Part shown: positions 1 to 6,760 of the stretch, piece after piece
Layout: each line of letters starts with the position of its first letter
Position numbering within the stretch: the first letter of the stretch is position 1
DNA from: Candidatus Poribacteria bacterium
GTDB lineage: Bacteria > Poribacteria > WGA-4E > WGA-3G
Length of the DNA: 13,559 nt
Reading direction: 5' to 3'
NCBI GenBank assembly: GCA_009845505.1
Contig: VXZL01000348.1
Span: forward strand, 6,176-19,734
Program-made: the position numbers and the translations under genes
The notes under the pieces: model-generated
Database searches by the model: none
Seen by the model: the letters and a program-made list of their open reading frames with translations, nothing else
Told to the model about the DNA's origin: nothing

Positions 1-4
1 GTGT

Positions 5-664
5 CTATTCTTTGTCCAGTTTCACATCTGTCACGCTTTCGATGTTTGATAATTCGTTAAAAAAAACGAGCCAGTCTTGCGGCGTTTCCAATTTAACCCG
101 GTAGTTCAACTCGACGACACCGCTTTTCCTTATCCGTTTCTCAATCAGACGTTCGTAAATCAGGTGTCTATCAAAGACGGGGCGATAAACGGTCTTAAAA
201 CTCGGTTCGGGTGGTAGGCAGAACTCGAGGCTAAACTCGTTATCGTTGCTAAAATTTTCATGCCAGTGGTATATGCCGAGTATAATGATACCGATGAGAA
301 ATGCTGCCAAAACTGCTACGGATGGGTTTCCAGCACCAATCGCCATTCCAACAGCTAACGCGTAGAAAACAAAGCCAATGTCGCGTGGGTCTTGGATGGC
401 GGTACGAAACCGAATAATAGATAACGCCCCGACCAAGCTAAACGCCCGGGCGATGCTATCGCCGATGATCACCATCACAACTGAAATCAGCATACACAAA
501 ATAATGAGTGTGTCTGTAAACGATTTCTGTGGGATCCCAGCGTGTGTCCATCGGTAGATGTTAACAATAAAAACACCAAGCACAAACGCGAGGAGTAACC
601 TAAGTGCGTCGGTCCCCATCGTTATGAGTGGTGGAAAAGTTAGAAAATCAGATAGTATGTTCAT
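5..664 (-). CDS. DUF4956-family integral membrane protein
   Basis: This 219-residue protein matches the DUF4956 family, whose biochemical function is not established. It begins with about four membrane segments (roughly residues 14-37, 50-68, 95-111 and 114-134). The segment at residues 70-95 holds the family-typical motif ARAFSLVGALSIIRFRTAI followed by QDPRDIG. A soluble C-terminal domain of about 80 residues (140-219) faces one side of the membrane. The frame is complete, with a TAG stop at 5-7 and an ATG at 664 preceded by GGACAGGA. In other bacteria DUF4956 genes often sit beside VTC-type polyphosphate polymerase or CotH-like genes. Here the upstream neighbour is a small lipoprotein and an iron importer, and what lies to the left is outside the window. 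It is 89 nt from the lipoprotein gene with no obvious terminator between, so co-transcription is possible. Family assignment is firm; role is unknown. Confidence 0.85.
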   Translation of the reverse strand: MNILSDFLTFPPLITMGTDALRLLLAFVLGVFIVNIYRWTHAGIPQKSFTDTLIILCMLISVVMVIIGDSIARAFSLVGALSIIRFRTAIQDPRDIGFVFYALAVGMAIGAGNPSVAVLAAFLIGIIILGIYHWHENFSNDNEFSLEFCLPPEPSFKTVYRPVFDRHLIYERLIEKRIRKSGVVELNYRVKLETPQDWLVFFNELSNIESVTDVKLDKE

Positions 665-753
665 TCCTGTCCGCTAATTGAGAATTTATGGTAGTCTATC
701 ATACTTTGACAAACTTGTGAAGAAAATGTTGGAGGATTGTGCAATAAAGCGCG

Positions 754-1194
754 TTAAAAGGTATTTTCGGACGCTGTTTCTGGTGCGGATCCGTAGAGGC
801 GTATCCGGTCTATATTGCCCATCGATGATGACAGAACTATACGGATGCCATCGGTAACAAGAGGTGTGCGGATGATATGGGGCGATTTTCGGATGGGTGT
901 TTTGAAGGCTTTAACGATCCGCCACTTATCTTCACCCATCCGAGCATAGACGGTCATATTCTTTAAAGGTTCAATCGGGTCGAAGTAGATTTCAATACGA
1001 CTGATCGCGCGTCTTTCTGGAAGTATCCACTTCTGAATTGAACCGAGACCGCTTTCCGATATTTCATAGACTTCTGTTATACCACCATCAACGCGAACTA
1101 TATTTTGTGTCGCCACAGGCAGACAACCGAGGATGGTGCATGCAAACAAAGCGAATACAAAAACGATATTGGGAATTTTCTTTTGAGGTGTCAT
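754..1194 (-). CDS. Small predicted lipoprotein with discoidin-like domain
   Basis: This 146-residue protein has a lipoprotein signal: a basic start (KK at 5-6), a hydrophobic stretch (residues 8-22) and a lipobox I-L-G-C with the modified cysteine at position 24. The mature part, about residues 50-138, is rich in beta strands (for example ISRIEIYF, DGIRIVL, IDRIRLYG). It faintly recalls a coagulation factor 5/8 type C (discoidin) fold, which is inference from strand pattern only. A good ribosome binding site (AGGAG, about 9 nt before the ATG) supports the start. The gene begins 29 nt after the iron permease stop, so it is very likely in the same operon. It could be an accessory surface component of the importer, but nothing in the sequence shows metal binding. 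Function is unknown. Confidence 0.75.
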   Translation of the reverse strand: MTPQKKIPNIVFVFALFACTILGCLPVATQNIVRVDGGITEVYEISESGLGSIQKWILPERRAISRIEIYFDPIEPLKNMTVYARMGEDKWRIVKAFKTPIRKSPHIIRTPLVTDGIRIVLSSSMGNIDRIRLYGSAPETASENTF

Positions 1195-1222
1195 AATTTG
1201 TTTCTCCTATTGTAGATGGGCT

Positions 1223-2821
1223 TTATGTCTGACCTTCATGGCGGATGATTAATCCGACAAATATTCCAGAAAAGATTAAAATCGCGAGGGCATGGGGTGC
1301 GGCTTCAGCAAACATGGCTTCTGATGTGTAACTCCAGACATTGAGAGCGAGGGACTCATATCCGGGTGGCGATAAGAGAAATGTAAACGGTAATTCTTTC
1401 ATTGTTGCGAGAAAAACCAAAGCAGTCGCTGTTAGCATACTGCGGAACAGCATCGGTAAAAGTGCTCTGAGAAATGCTTGAAGGGGTGGGTAGCCGAGGG
1501 AGCGAGCGGCTTCTTCTAAATGTGGTGAACTTTGATAGAGCGAACTTCTGACGGGTCCAATGGCTTCTGCCAAGAAATGTAGTGTGCAGGCGTAGATTAG
1601 CACGGGTAACGTCTTATAAATAAAAGGCGCAGTGTTTAGAACGAAAAGGATGAGCGATAAGGCGAACGCAAGCGGCGGTATGGCATAAACTATGTAGGCG
1701 GCACGCGCCAACATATTTGACGTTCGCGAGGGGTGTCGGACCTCGATATAAGCCAACGGCACTGCCAGCATCGCACACAGAACACCCGTCGGTATTGCAA
1801 CGGAGAGTGAACCCGTCAATGCTTCTACAAGACCTTGCAAGGCGGAGGCATCGAACCCTCTGACTTCTGAAAATGCGCTTGCAAGCGGCGCGCAGATCCA
1901 AAAAGACACAGCACCTGCAGGGATAATCACGGTTATGACTGCGAGCAGGCAGAGGTAGGAATACGCTGGAACGCGCCACATACCGAGTGAAATCAGAGAG
2001 GATTGCCGAGAAGTCCCGCGTCCAGCACGGTGGAGTGTCACTCGTTTCAGCAACTTCGTTTCAAAATAGAGAAGGCATCCTGTGAAGGTTAGGAGCATCA
2101 GCGCGAGCCACGCCGCATAAGTATGTTCAAAGGAGAGGGTGTATTCAATGTAGAGCGCATAACTAAAGGTCTCATAGCGCATCAGCGATACAACCCCGAA
2201 GTCGCCGAGTACATGTAGACTGATAAGTAGACCGCTGGCATAAAAGGCGGGACGCAATTGCGGAAGGATAATATGCCAAAAAACCTCAGGATACCGATAA
2301 CCGAGGTTTCGAGCGGATTCTTCGAGACTTGGATCAAGCCCGAGTAAGGCTGTGCGTAGATTCAAAAAAAGGTATGGGCTTGTATAGGCACTGAGCGCAA
2401 GGAGCGCGCCCCAGTAACCGCTCAGACGTGGGATACTAACGCCGAATAACTGTGCAACGATACCTATGTTTCCGCCGAGTGCCAGTAGCGCGTAAGCCAT
2501 TACATAGCCGGGAATTGCGAGCGGTAGCACACTTAGCACTGTGAAGATAGGTTTGCCTTTCAGGCGGGTCCGACTCGTTAACCATGCGGCGGGTGTCGCT
2601 ATTAGTAAGTTCAGGACGAGAACGCCCAAGGTCAGAAGGAGCGTGTTAAGGAAGAGTCTTGCGTTCCGCCAGCGGAAGACAATCTCCAAAAGAGCTGTGC
2701 CTTCCGCTGAGAACGCTTTGATGAGCAGATAACCTAACGGGATAAGTCCACCGATCCCGACGACAACAGCGGGAATGAAGAAGTATCGGTGCGTACTTAG
2801 TGTTTGTGCCTTGGCATTCAA
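1223..2821 (-). CDS. fbpB: Iron(III) ABC transporter permease, fused two-domain type
   Basis: This 532-residue protein is the inner-membrane channel of a binding-protein-dependent ferric-iron importer of the FbpB/SfuB/HitB type. It contains two homologous permease halves with roughly 12 membrane segments. Each half carries an EAA loop that docks the ATPase: residues 167-187 (EESARNLGY ... ILPQL) and 436-456 (EEAARSLGY ... LLPML). About 530 residues is the usual length for fused permeases of this family. The frame starts at TTG (2819-2821); no ATG lies near the N-terminus, and the first membrane segment begins by residue 13, so TTG is accepted. The ribosome binding site is weak (AGG or GGA upstream). 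It lies 35 nt downstream of the binding-protein gene, so the two are co-transcribed. The partner ATPase is not in the window. The substrate is inferred from the adjacent FbpA-like protein; other FbpB-like permeases import thiamine or 2-aminoethylphosphonate. Confidence 0.9.
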   Translation of the reverse strand: MNAKAQTLSTHRYFFIPAVVVGIGGLIPLGYLLIKAFSAEGTALLEIVFRWRNARLFLNTLLLTLGVLVLNLLIATPAAWLTSRTRLKGKPIFTVLSVLPLAIPGYVMAYALLALGGNIGIVAQLFGVSIPRLSGYWGALLALSAYTSPYLFLNLRTALLGLDPSLEESARNLGYRYPEVFWHIILPQLRPAFYASGLLISLHVLGDFGVVSLMRYETFSYALYIEYTLSFEHTYAAWLALMLLTFTGCLLYFETKLLKRVTLHRAGRGTSRQSSLISLGMWRVPAYSYLCLLAVITVIIPAGAVSFWICAPLASAFSEVRGFDASALQGLVEALTGSLSVAIPTGVLCAMLAVPLAYIEVRHPSRTSNMLARAAYIVYAIPPLAFALSLILFVLNTAPFIYKTLPVLIYACTLHFLAEAIGPVRSSLYQSSPHLEEAARSLGYPPLQAFLRALLPMLFRSMLTATALVFLATMKELPFTFLLSPPGYESLALNVWSYTSEAMFAEAAPHALAILIFSGIFVGLIIRHEGQT

Positions 2822-2856
2822 TTTCCGTAGCCTTGATCTCCCGATCGGTTGTGAAT

Positions 2857-3882
2857 TTATAGAATCTCAACTGCTTGCAGAAGTTTAACTGTACCGTCAA
2901 GATCATCGATATCATTGAGGTTAAATACCGGAGCCACTTTGATCAGTTCGGATAACGGCACGAGATTTTCGTTTTGGGTTACACCTTCCGTAACAGGATA
3001 CTCAAAAACATCACTCGTAAAGTACTGCTGTGCTTTGATAGATAACAAGAATTCTACAAACTTCAGGGCGGCTTTCTTGTTCTCGGCAGTCTTTAACACG
3101 CCGACCCCAGCAATGTTGACGAGATTTCCCGGATCGCTTGCCTTAAAGAAGGTTTGTGCGACTGGATAATTTGCGTCCGTTTTCTTAAATCGGAGCAGGT
3201 AGTAGTGATTCGGCAAACCTGCGTCAATTTCACCCGCAGCGAGTGCCTCTATGATGGGTGTATTCTTCGCGTATTTTTTTACTCCATTTGCTTTCATACC
3301 GAGCAACCATTCTTCTGTCTTTTCTTCACCGACTTGTACGCGCAGGGAAGTGACAAAGGCTTGGAAAGAAGCGTTCGTTGGTGCCCAACCGACTCTACCT
3401 TTCCACATAGGTTGTGTTAAGTCGAAAATGCTTTCTGGAAGTTCTTTCATTTTGACGCGCTCTGAGGAATAGGCGAGAACGCGTGCTCTGCCACTTGTAG
3501 CAACCCAAAAACCCTCAGCGTCGCGGAAGCTCGAAGGGACCTTCATGAGTATAGCTTCCGGGAGTTTTTCAAACATTTCCTTTTTACTAACCGCACCGAG
3601 CGCACCGGCATCTTGTGCCCAAAAGAGGGCTGCAGGACTTTTGCCGCCTTCTGTTAGGAGTGCAGCGGCTAACTGCGTTGTTCCCCCATAATTCGCCTTC
3701 ACTTGGATACCGGTTGCTTCCTGAAACTGCTTGATGATCGGTTCAACGAGGCTTTTACTGCGTCCAGAGTAGATCGTCAATGTTTCATCAGCGTGATTCG
3801 ACGCAACAACGGGTCCGACAAAGGTGAGTACCAGCAAAACCGGTAAAACGTGCTTGAATAAACTAAAATGGTTCTTAAACAT
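2857..3882 (-). CDS. fbpA: Periplasmic Fe(III)-binding protein of an ABC importer
   Basis: This 341-residue extracellular solute-binding protein resembles FbpA/FutA ferric-binding proteins. The N-terminus is a signal peptide (residues 1-28, hydrophobic core about 11-26, likely cleavage near VVAS). The mature protein opens with the family-typical LTIYSGRSKSLVEPII (residues 35-50). The motif NHYY at 225-228 matches the tandem tyrosines that ligate Fe(III) in FbpA proteins, which favours iron over other substrates. The frame is open upstream to 3912, but the start is placed at the ATG ending at 3882 because AGGAG lies 5 nt before it and the signal peptide then begins properly. A 106-nt gap separates it from the multicopper oxidase upstream, and the permease follows after 35 nt. 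Together they suggest oxidation of Fe(II) outside the cytoplasm followed by uptake of Fe(III). Confidence 0.9.
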   Translation of the reverse strand: MFKNHFSLFKHVLPVLLVLTFVGPVVASNHADETLTIYSGRSKSLVEPIIKQFQEATGIQVKANYGGTTQLAAALLTEGGKSPAALFWAQDAGALGAVSKKEMFEKLPEAILMKVPSSFRDAEGFWVATSGRARVLAYSSERVKMKELPESIFDLTQPMWKGRVGWAPTNASFQAFVTSLRVQVGEEKTEEWLLGMKANGVKKYAKNTPIIEALAAGEIDAGLPNHYYLLRFKKTDANYPVAQTFFKASDPGNLVNIAGVGVLKTAENKKAALKFVEFLLSIKAQQYFTSDVFEYPVTEGVTQNENLVPLSELIKVAPVFNLNDIDDLDGTVKLLQAVEIL

Positions 3883-3887
3883 TGTAT

Positions 3888-3892
3888 CTCCT
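3888..3892 (-). promoter_or_regulatory. Ribosome binding site deciding the fbpA start
   Basis: AGGAG (minus strand) lies 5 nt before the ATG at 3880-3882. The longer in-frame start at 3912 would place ten extra residues before the signal peptide and has no comparable site, so the shorter start is preferred. Confidence 0.8.
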
Positions 3893-3904
3893 TTTATAAG
3901 TAGA

Positions 3905-3935
3905 TAGAGCATCTATAGAAATCAGAGATGCTGTA
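3905..3935. repeat. Inverted repeat upstream of the iron-binding protein gene
   Basis: The arms AGCATCT (3908-3914) and AGATGCT (3926-3932) are perfectly complementary around an 11-nt spacer. Pairing extends to 3905 and 3935 with one mismatch. The element lies 23 nt or more before the fbpA start codon, in the 106-nt gap after the multicopper oxidase. It could be an operator half-site pair or an mRNA hairpin. It does not resemble a Fur box consensus and has no T-tract, so it is not a standard terminator. Confidence 0.45.
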
Positions 3936-3988
3936 CTTTTAGTCAAATGTATTGGCAATAAGTTCGGACTCATTGGACAGTTGAACGC

Positions 3989-5086
3989 TTAACGCTTCGG
4001 TACGACGCGCCAGCGCGTGTTCATGCCTGCTGTAATGTGATCGGCTACATGGCAGTGGTAGAGCCAGTTGCCGGGTGTTTTCGCTGTCATATCAACTGTA
4101 ACCATGCTACCCGGCAGTAGTTCTACAACGTCGGTGCGTTTTCCGGTATTCAGCACGGTTTGCCCGTGCCAATGTGCGGTGTGCATATCAACTTCAGTAC
4201 CTAACCCAATAAGGTACCAACGTACCTTGTCGCCTTGTTCAACTTCCAAACCTTGTAAATTGCCAAAGATAAAGCCGTTTATAGCGTGTTTGAGGTTTCC
4301 CTCTTCGGCTTCCTCAGTGGATTCGTATTCCTCACGCTGTCCATTTTTGACGATTTTACGACCGTTTTCGTCAAAGACAAGAAATAATGTCGTGAAGGCT
4401 TTGTCGATATCCTTAGGGCGCGGGTCGTCTATGGAGCGTTCCATTCCTTTTTTCGTGACAACGATAGTTCCGATTAAGCCGTCGTAGACTTCGGTAACAG
4501 CATCAACGTGTGAATGGTAAAGCCAGACAATAGAGGAAGGATCGTTCGGTCCCGGTGCAGCGTCGCTATCTGCTTCCCAGTGATAGGTAAATGTGCTACC
4601 GGGTTGCACAGCAGCACCGGACCCTTTCATATCTGCGCCTTCGTTGTCTTCATCGTATTGTAGTCCGTGGACGTGGATACTGAGGGGTTTATCGGCGCGG
4701 TTGAGGAAATGCACCTTCACGCTGTCGCCTTCGACGGCATGGAGTTGCGGACCGAGGATACCCATCCATACAGGTTGTTCGACTTGGGTCGTGTAGGTGT
4801 CATCGGTATACTGAATGTAGCGGTATTTTTCATAGACGAGTGCCTTGCCCCAAACGTCTAATCCCATCGCAGGTCTGATAAGGTTTTCTCCGCTCGGTGC
4901 GTAATTCCATTCGACTTTCTCCGCAGCAATCCAATATTCCCGTGTTGTGGCTTCGACGAAAGTGGTGCAATAGAACAACAGGACACTCGTGAATGCAATG
5001 AGTTTGTAAGAGGTTAGGAGTGAAAGGAAACGTAGCCAGTGGGGCCGTGTTGTAAACGAGGGTGATTTTGTGAACTTGAGACTCAT
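3989..5086 (-). CDS. Two-domain multicopper oxidase, probable exported ferroxidase
   Basis: This 365-residue protein has two cupredoxin domains and all four copper-binding motifs. Counted from a TTG two codons upstream (subtract 2 for the chosen ATG), they are HVHG (140-143), HSH (193-195), HTAHWHG (304-310) and HCHVADHITAGM (346-357). The type 1 copper Cys-His-Met set is only in domain 2; domain 1 has Ser where Cys would be. This matches the two-domain 'type B' layout, in which trimers form the trinuclear copper sites, and recalls ceruloplasmin domain pairs. A hydrophobic stretch (about 31-47) ending VEA-TT is a probable signal peptide after an unusually long polar lead. The ATG at 5086 is chosen over TTG at 5092, although no clear Shine-Dalgarno is seen. 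Genes for ferric-iron import follow, so ferroxidase activity is the likeliest role. Nitrite reductase (no oxidase trinuclear site) and small laccase remain alternatives. Confidence 0.88.
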   Translation of the reverse strand: MSLKFTKSPSFTTRPHWLRFLSLLTSYKLIAFTSVLLFYCTTFVEATTREYWIAAEKVEWNYAPSGENLIRPAMGLDVWGKALVYEKYRYIQYTDDTYTTQVEQPVWMGILGPQLHAVEGDSVKVHFLNRADKPLSIHVHGLQYDEDNEGADMKGSGAAVQPGSTFTYHWEADSDAAPGPNDPSSIVWLYHSHVDAVTEVYDGLIGTIVVTKKGMERSIDDPRPKDIDKAFTTLFLVFDENGRKIVKNGQREEYESTEEAEEGNLKHAINGFIFGNLQGLEVEQGDKVRWYLIGLGTEVDMHTAHWHGQTVLNTGKRTDVVELLPGSMVTVDMTAKTPGNWLYHCHVADHITAGMNTRWRVVPKR

Positions 5087-5172
5087 TTTCAAAATAGAAG
5101 ATATTAAAACAAACCTGAAACTATCTTCGTATGCTCCTCATGGAAAACCGCTATGGGTTAAATTTGGACTTA

Positions 5173-5201
5173 ATTATACCACAGAAATACGTGGGTGTCA
5201 A
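5173..5201 (-). promoter_or_regulatory. Consensus sigma70 promoter for the multicopper oxidase
   Basis: On the minus strand, TTGACA (5196-5201) and TATAAT (5173-5178) are separated by exactly 17 nt, a perfect match to the housekeeping promoter consensus. Transcription would start near 5166, giving a leader of about 80 nt before the ATG at 5086. The site lies immediately upstream of the possible small plus-strand gene beginning at 5206. Confidence 0.85.
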
Positions 5202-5205
5202 ATAA

Positions 5206-5451
5206 ATGGAAAAAAGTTTCGTGAAAACCCTTTTGAAAAAATTGTATCATCTGTTTGTTGAGGATATGCTTGAACTGTGCACGCTTTTTGGGGCGTGGCG
5301 AGAAATACGCGAAACTTGGCGGCTGCAGAAAACCGAGCCTGATTATTTCTTTGATACGCCGCTCCCGCCAACGGCTGGGCATATTCCCGCCGAAGCGTCT
5401 GATATTCTGGAAAGTTCTATTGGGGAATTGGCACCTAAAGGATTGGAGTAG
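5206..5451 (+). CDS. Possible small hypothetical protein, only plus-strand candidate
   Basis: This 81-residue frame is not recognised. It has a plausible soluble composition: a basic and aromatic start, the run LFGAWREIRETWRLQ, then an acidic, proline-rich tail (PLPPTAGHIPAEA near residues 53-65). Codon use looks like that of genuine genes rather than a shadow. It fills most of the roughly 450-nt space between the multicopper oxidase (divergent) and the Gfo/Idh/MocA gene (convergent), and no competing minus-strand frame there looks real. Against it, there is no clear ribosome binding site before the ATG at 5206. A second ATG at 5266 follows GAGG very closely. No promoter was found on this strand, and the perfect minus-strand promoter sits just upstream. 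A 31-bp palindrome begins 2 nt after its stop. Existence is about even odds; function is unknown. Confidence 0.45.
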   Translation: MEKSFVKTLLKKLYHLFVEDMLELCTLFGAWREIRETWRLQKTEPDYFFDTPLPPTAGHIPAEASDILESSIGELAPKGLE

Positions 5452-5453
5452 AG

Positions 5454-5484
5454 GGCGAGGCACAAAGCCGAAGCCATCCTCGCC
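5454..5484. repeat. 31-bp palindromic dispersed repeat, copy 1
   Basis: The arms GGCGAGG (5454-5460) and CCTCGCC (5478-5484) enclose a 17-nt loop. All 31 bases are identical to 11385-11415, about 5.9 kb away. Read on the minus strand, the loop contains C-TTCG-G closed by further pairs, a classic stable tetraloop. The copy is 2 nt after the small plus-strand frame and 53 nt after the Gfo/Idh/MocA stop, and is not followed by a T-tract on either strand. It may be a REP-like intergenic element that stabilises or ends transcripts. Confidence 0.75.
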
Positions 5485-5537
5485 AAACATGTATCTGGTA
5501 TGGTTAGGAAGGCATCGCTATTGGACGAAGCGCGTCG

Positions 5538-6755
5538 CTACTTGTCTTCAAGGGCGTAACCGAATTTCTGGCGAAATTCGTCGTGAACCATCTGCTCATA
5601 TCCCGTTGTTTCCGTTATAGGCAGTGAAATAGGGGTCATTCCTGTACGTGAAGATTCGTAGTGTGCGATACACATCTCCACATCTTTCCGACCACCGATG
5701 CCATATTCCGGCGGCTCCCCTATGAGTGCTGCCTGCGCAATGGTCATGATTTCCTCAGCGGTTCCGACGTTCCAATCGTCTATCGCGTAGGTTCTAAACG
5801 GATTCTCGTAGACAATCTGTGGATCGGTATGGACAACGATTCTGGAGAGGACATCCACGCCATCGACTTCATGTCGTTCTGTCTCAATCGGAATGTCTTT
5901 CATTTCACCATTGACGAGGGCACGTAGTGGGAAGTCTGATGTCCAGTAGTCGGTATCGGTAATTACGCCTTTCGTTCCCATAATCTGTCTGTACTTGATT
6001 GTCTCCTCCCCAACCTGAGAGGTCTCATAGACCCCAACTGCCCCACTCTCAAATTCAATCAGGGCGTGTCCCCAATCTTCATACACTTTATCGGGACCCG
6101 GAGCGAACTGCTTCGTGGTACCGACGATTGTTTTCGGTTCGCTTTGGGCATAGAACCGGATTTGAGACATCCGATGGACACCCATATCAATACAGACACC
6201 AGAGTGGGAAGTGAATGTAGATATAGGGGATTCTATACCGCGCGGCTTGCCCGCACCCTGCACAAACGGTCTACGACCAAAGGGTTCGATAAAGTGGACG
6301 CGCTTGATGTCGCCAAGTACACCTTCTTGAATCAACTTTATGATGATGCGGTCCCCCGGCATTCGGAAGTAGTTTTCAGCGACTTCAAAATGTACCCCGT
6401 TTTTCCTGCAGCTATCTATTATCACATCGCAGCAGGCAAGGGTAGGAGCCATCGGTTTTTCGACGATTGGGTGCATCTTACGCTCAGCGGCTCTTCTTGC
6501 CACCGAATGGTGTTCATAATCACCGGTACAGATGTCTACCACATCTATGTCGCTGTGTTTATCAAGCATTTCCTCGACATCTGTATAATATGGGAGACCA
6601 TACGTCTCACCCGCCTCGCGAGCGACTTCCGCATCCACATCACACACAGCGATGTAATCTAAATCCTCTCTTTTTGTTAACTCGGCGATTGTTGGTAGAT
6701 GCCAACGTTTTGCTACCCAACCGCAACCTACAGATGCAATCTTGGCTTTTCGCAT
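5538..6755 (-). CDS. Gfo/Idh/MocA-family NAD(P)-dependent oxidoreductase
   Basis: This 405-residue dehydrogenase has an N-terminal Rossmann fold with the nucleotide-binding loop GCGWVAKRW (10-18), an acidic residue after the second strand (D39), and the family signature EKP at 99-101 whose lysine is catalytic. The C-terminal alpha/beta domain carries D190-MG-VH194, matching the family's substrate-proximal Asp/His positions. Known relatives oxidise or reduce sugars, inositols and related polyols; the substrate here cannot be read from sequence. It is last in the four-gene operon. Its ATG is 5 nt after the dioxygenase stop, and its AGGAG (6765-6769) lies inside the end of that gene, implying translational coupling. 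No signal peptide is seen, so it is cytoplasmic. Confidence 0.9.
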   Translation of the reverse strand: MRKAKIASVGCGWVAKRWHLPTIAELTKREDLDYIAVCDVDAEVAREAGETYGLPYYTDVEEMLDKHSDIDVVDICTGDYEHHSVARRAAERKMHPIVEKPMAPTLACCDVIIDSCRKNGVHFEVAENYFRMPGDRIIIKLIQEGVLGDIKRVHFIEPFGRRPFVQGAGKPRGIESPISTFTSHSGVCIDMGVHRMSQIRFYAQSEPKTIVGTTKQFAPGPDKVYEDWGHALIEFESGAVGVYETSQVGEETIKYRQIMGTKGVITDTDYWTSDFPLRALVNGEMKDIPIETERHEVDGVDVLSRIVVHTDPQIVYENPFRTYAIDDWNVGTAEEIMTIAQAALIGEPPEYGIGGRKDVEMCIAHYESSRTGMTPISLPITETTGYEQMVHDEFRQKFGYALEDK

Positions 6756-6760
6756 TCAAT

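Noticed and set aside
3883..3988. A Fur box before the iron-binding protein gene
   Set aside because: The palindrome present does not resemble the GATAATGAT-type consensus, so iron regulation by Fur is not claimed.
5454..5484. Copy 1 of the palindrome as an intrinsic terminator
   Set aside because: No T-tract follows the stem on either strand, so only a structural or dispersed-repeat role is claimed here.
5170..5490. A 106-residue minus-strand frame beginning at the palindromic repeat
   Set aside because: Its first residues translate the repeat, it runs antisense to the better small plus-strand frame and through the consensus promoter, and its composition is shadow-like.
6066..6662. A 198-residue plus-strand frame
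   Set aside because: It is entirely antisense to the Gfo/Idh/MocA gene, which has clear family motifs; no ribosome binding site or recognisable domain.
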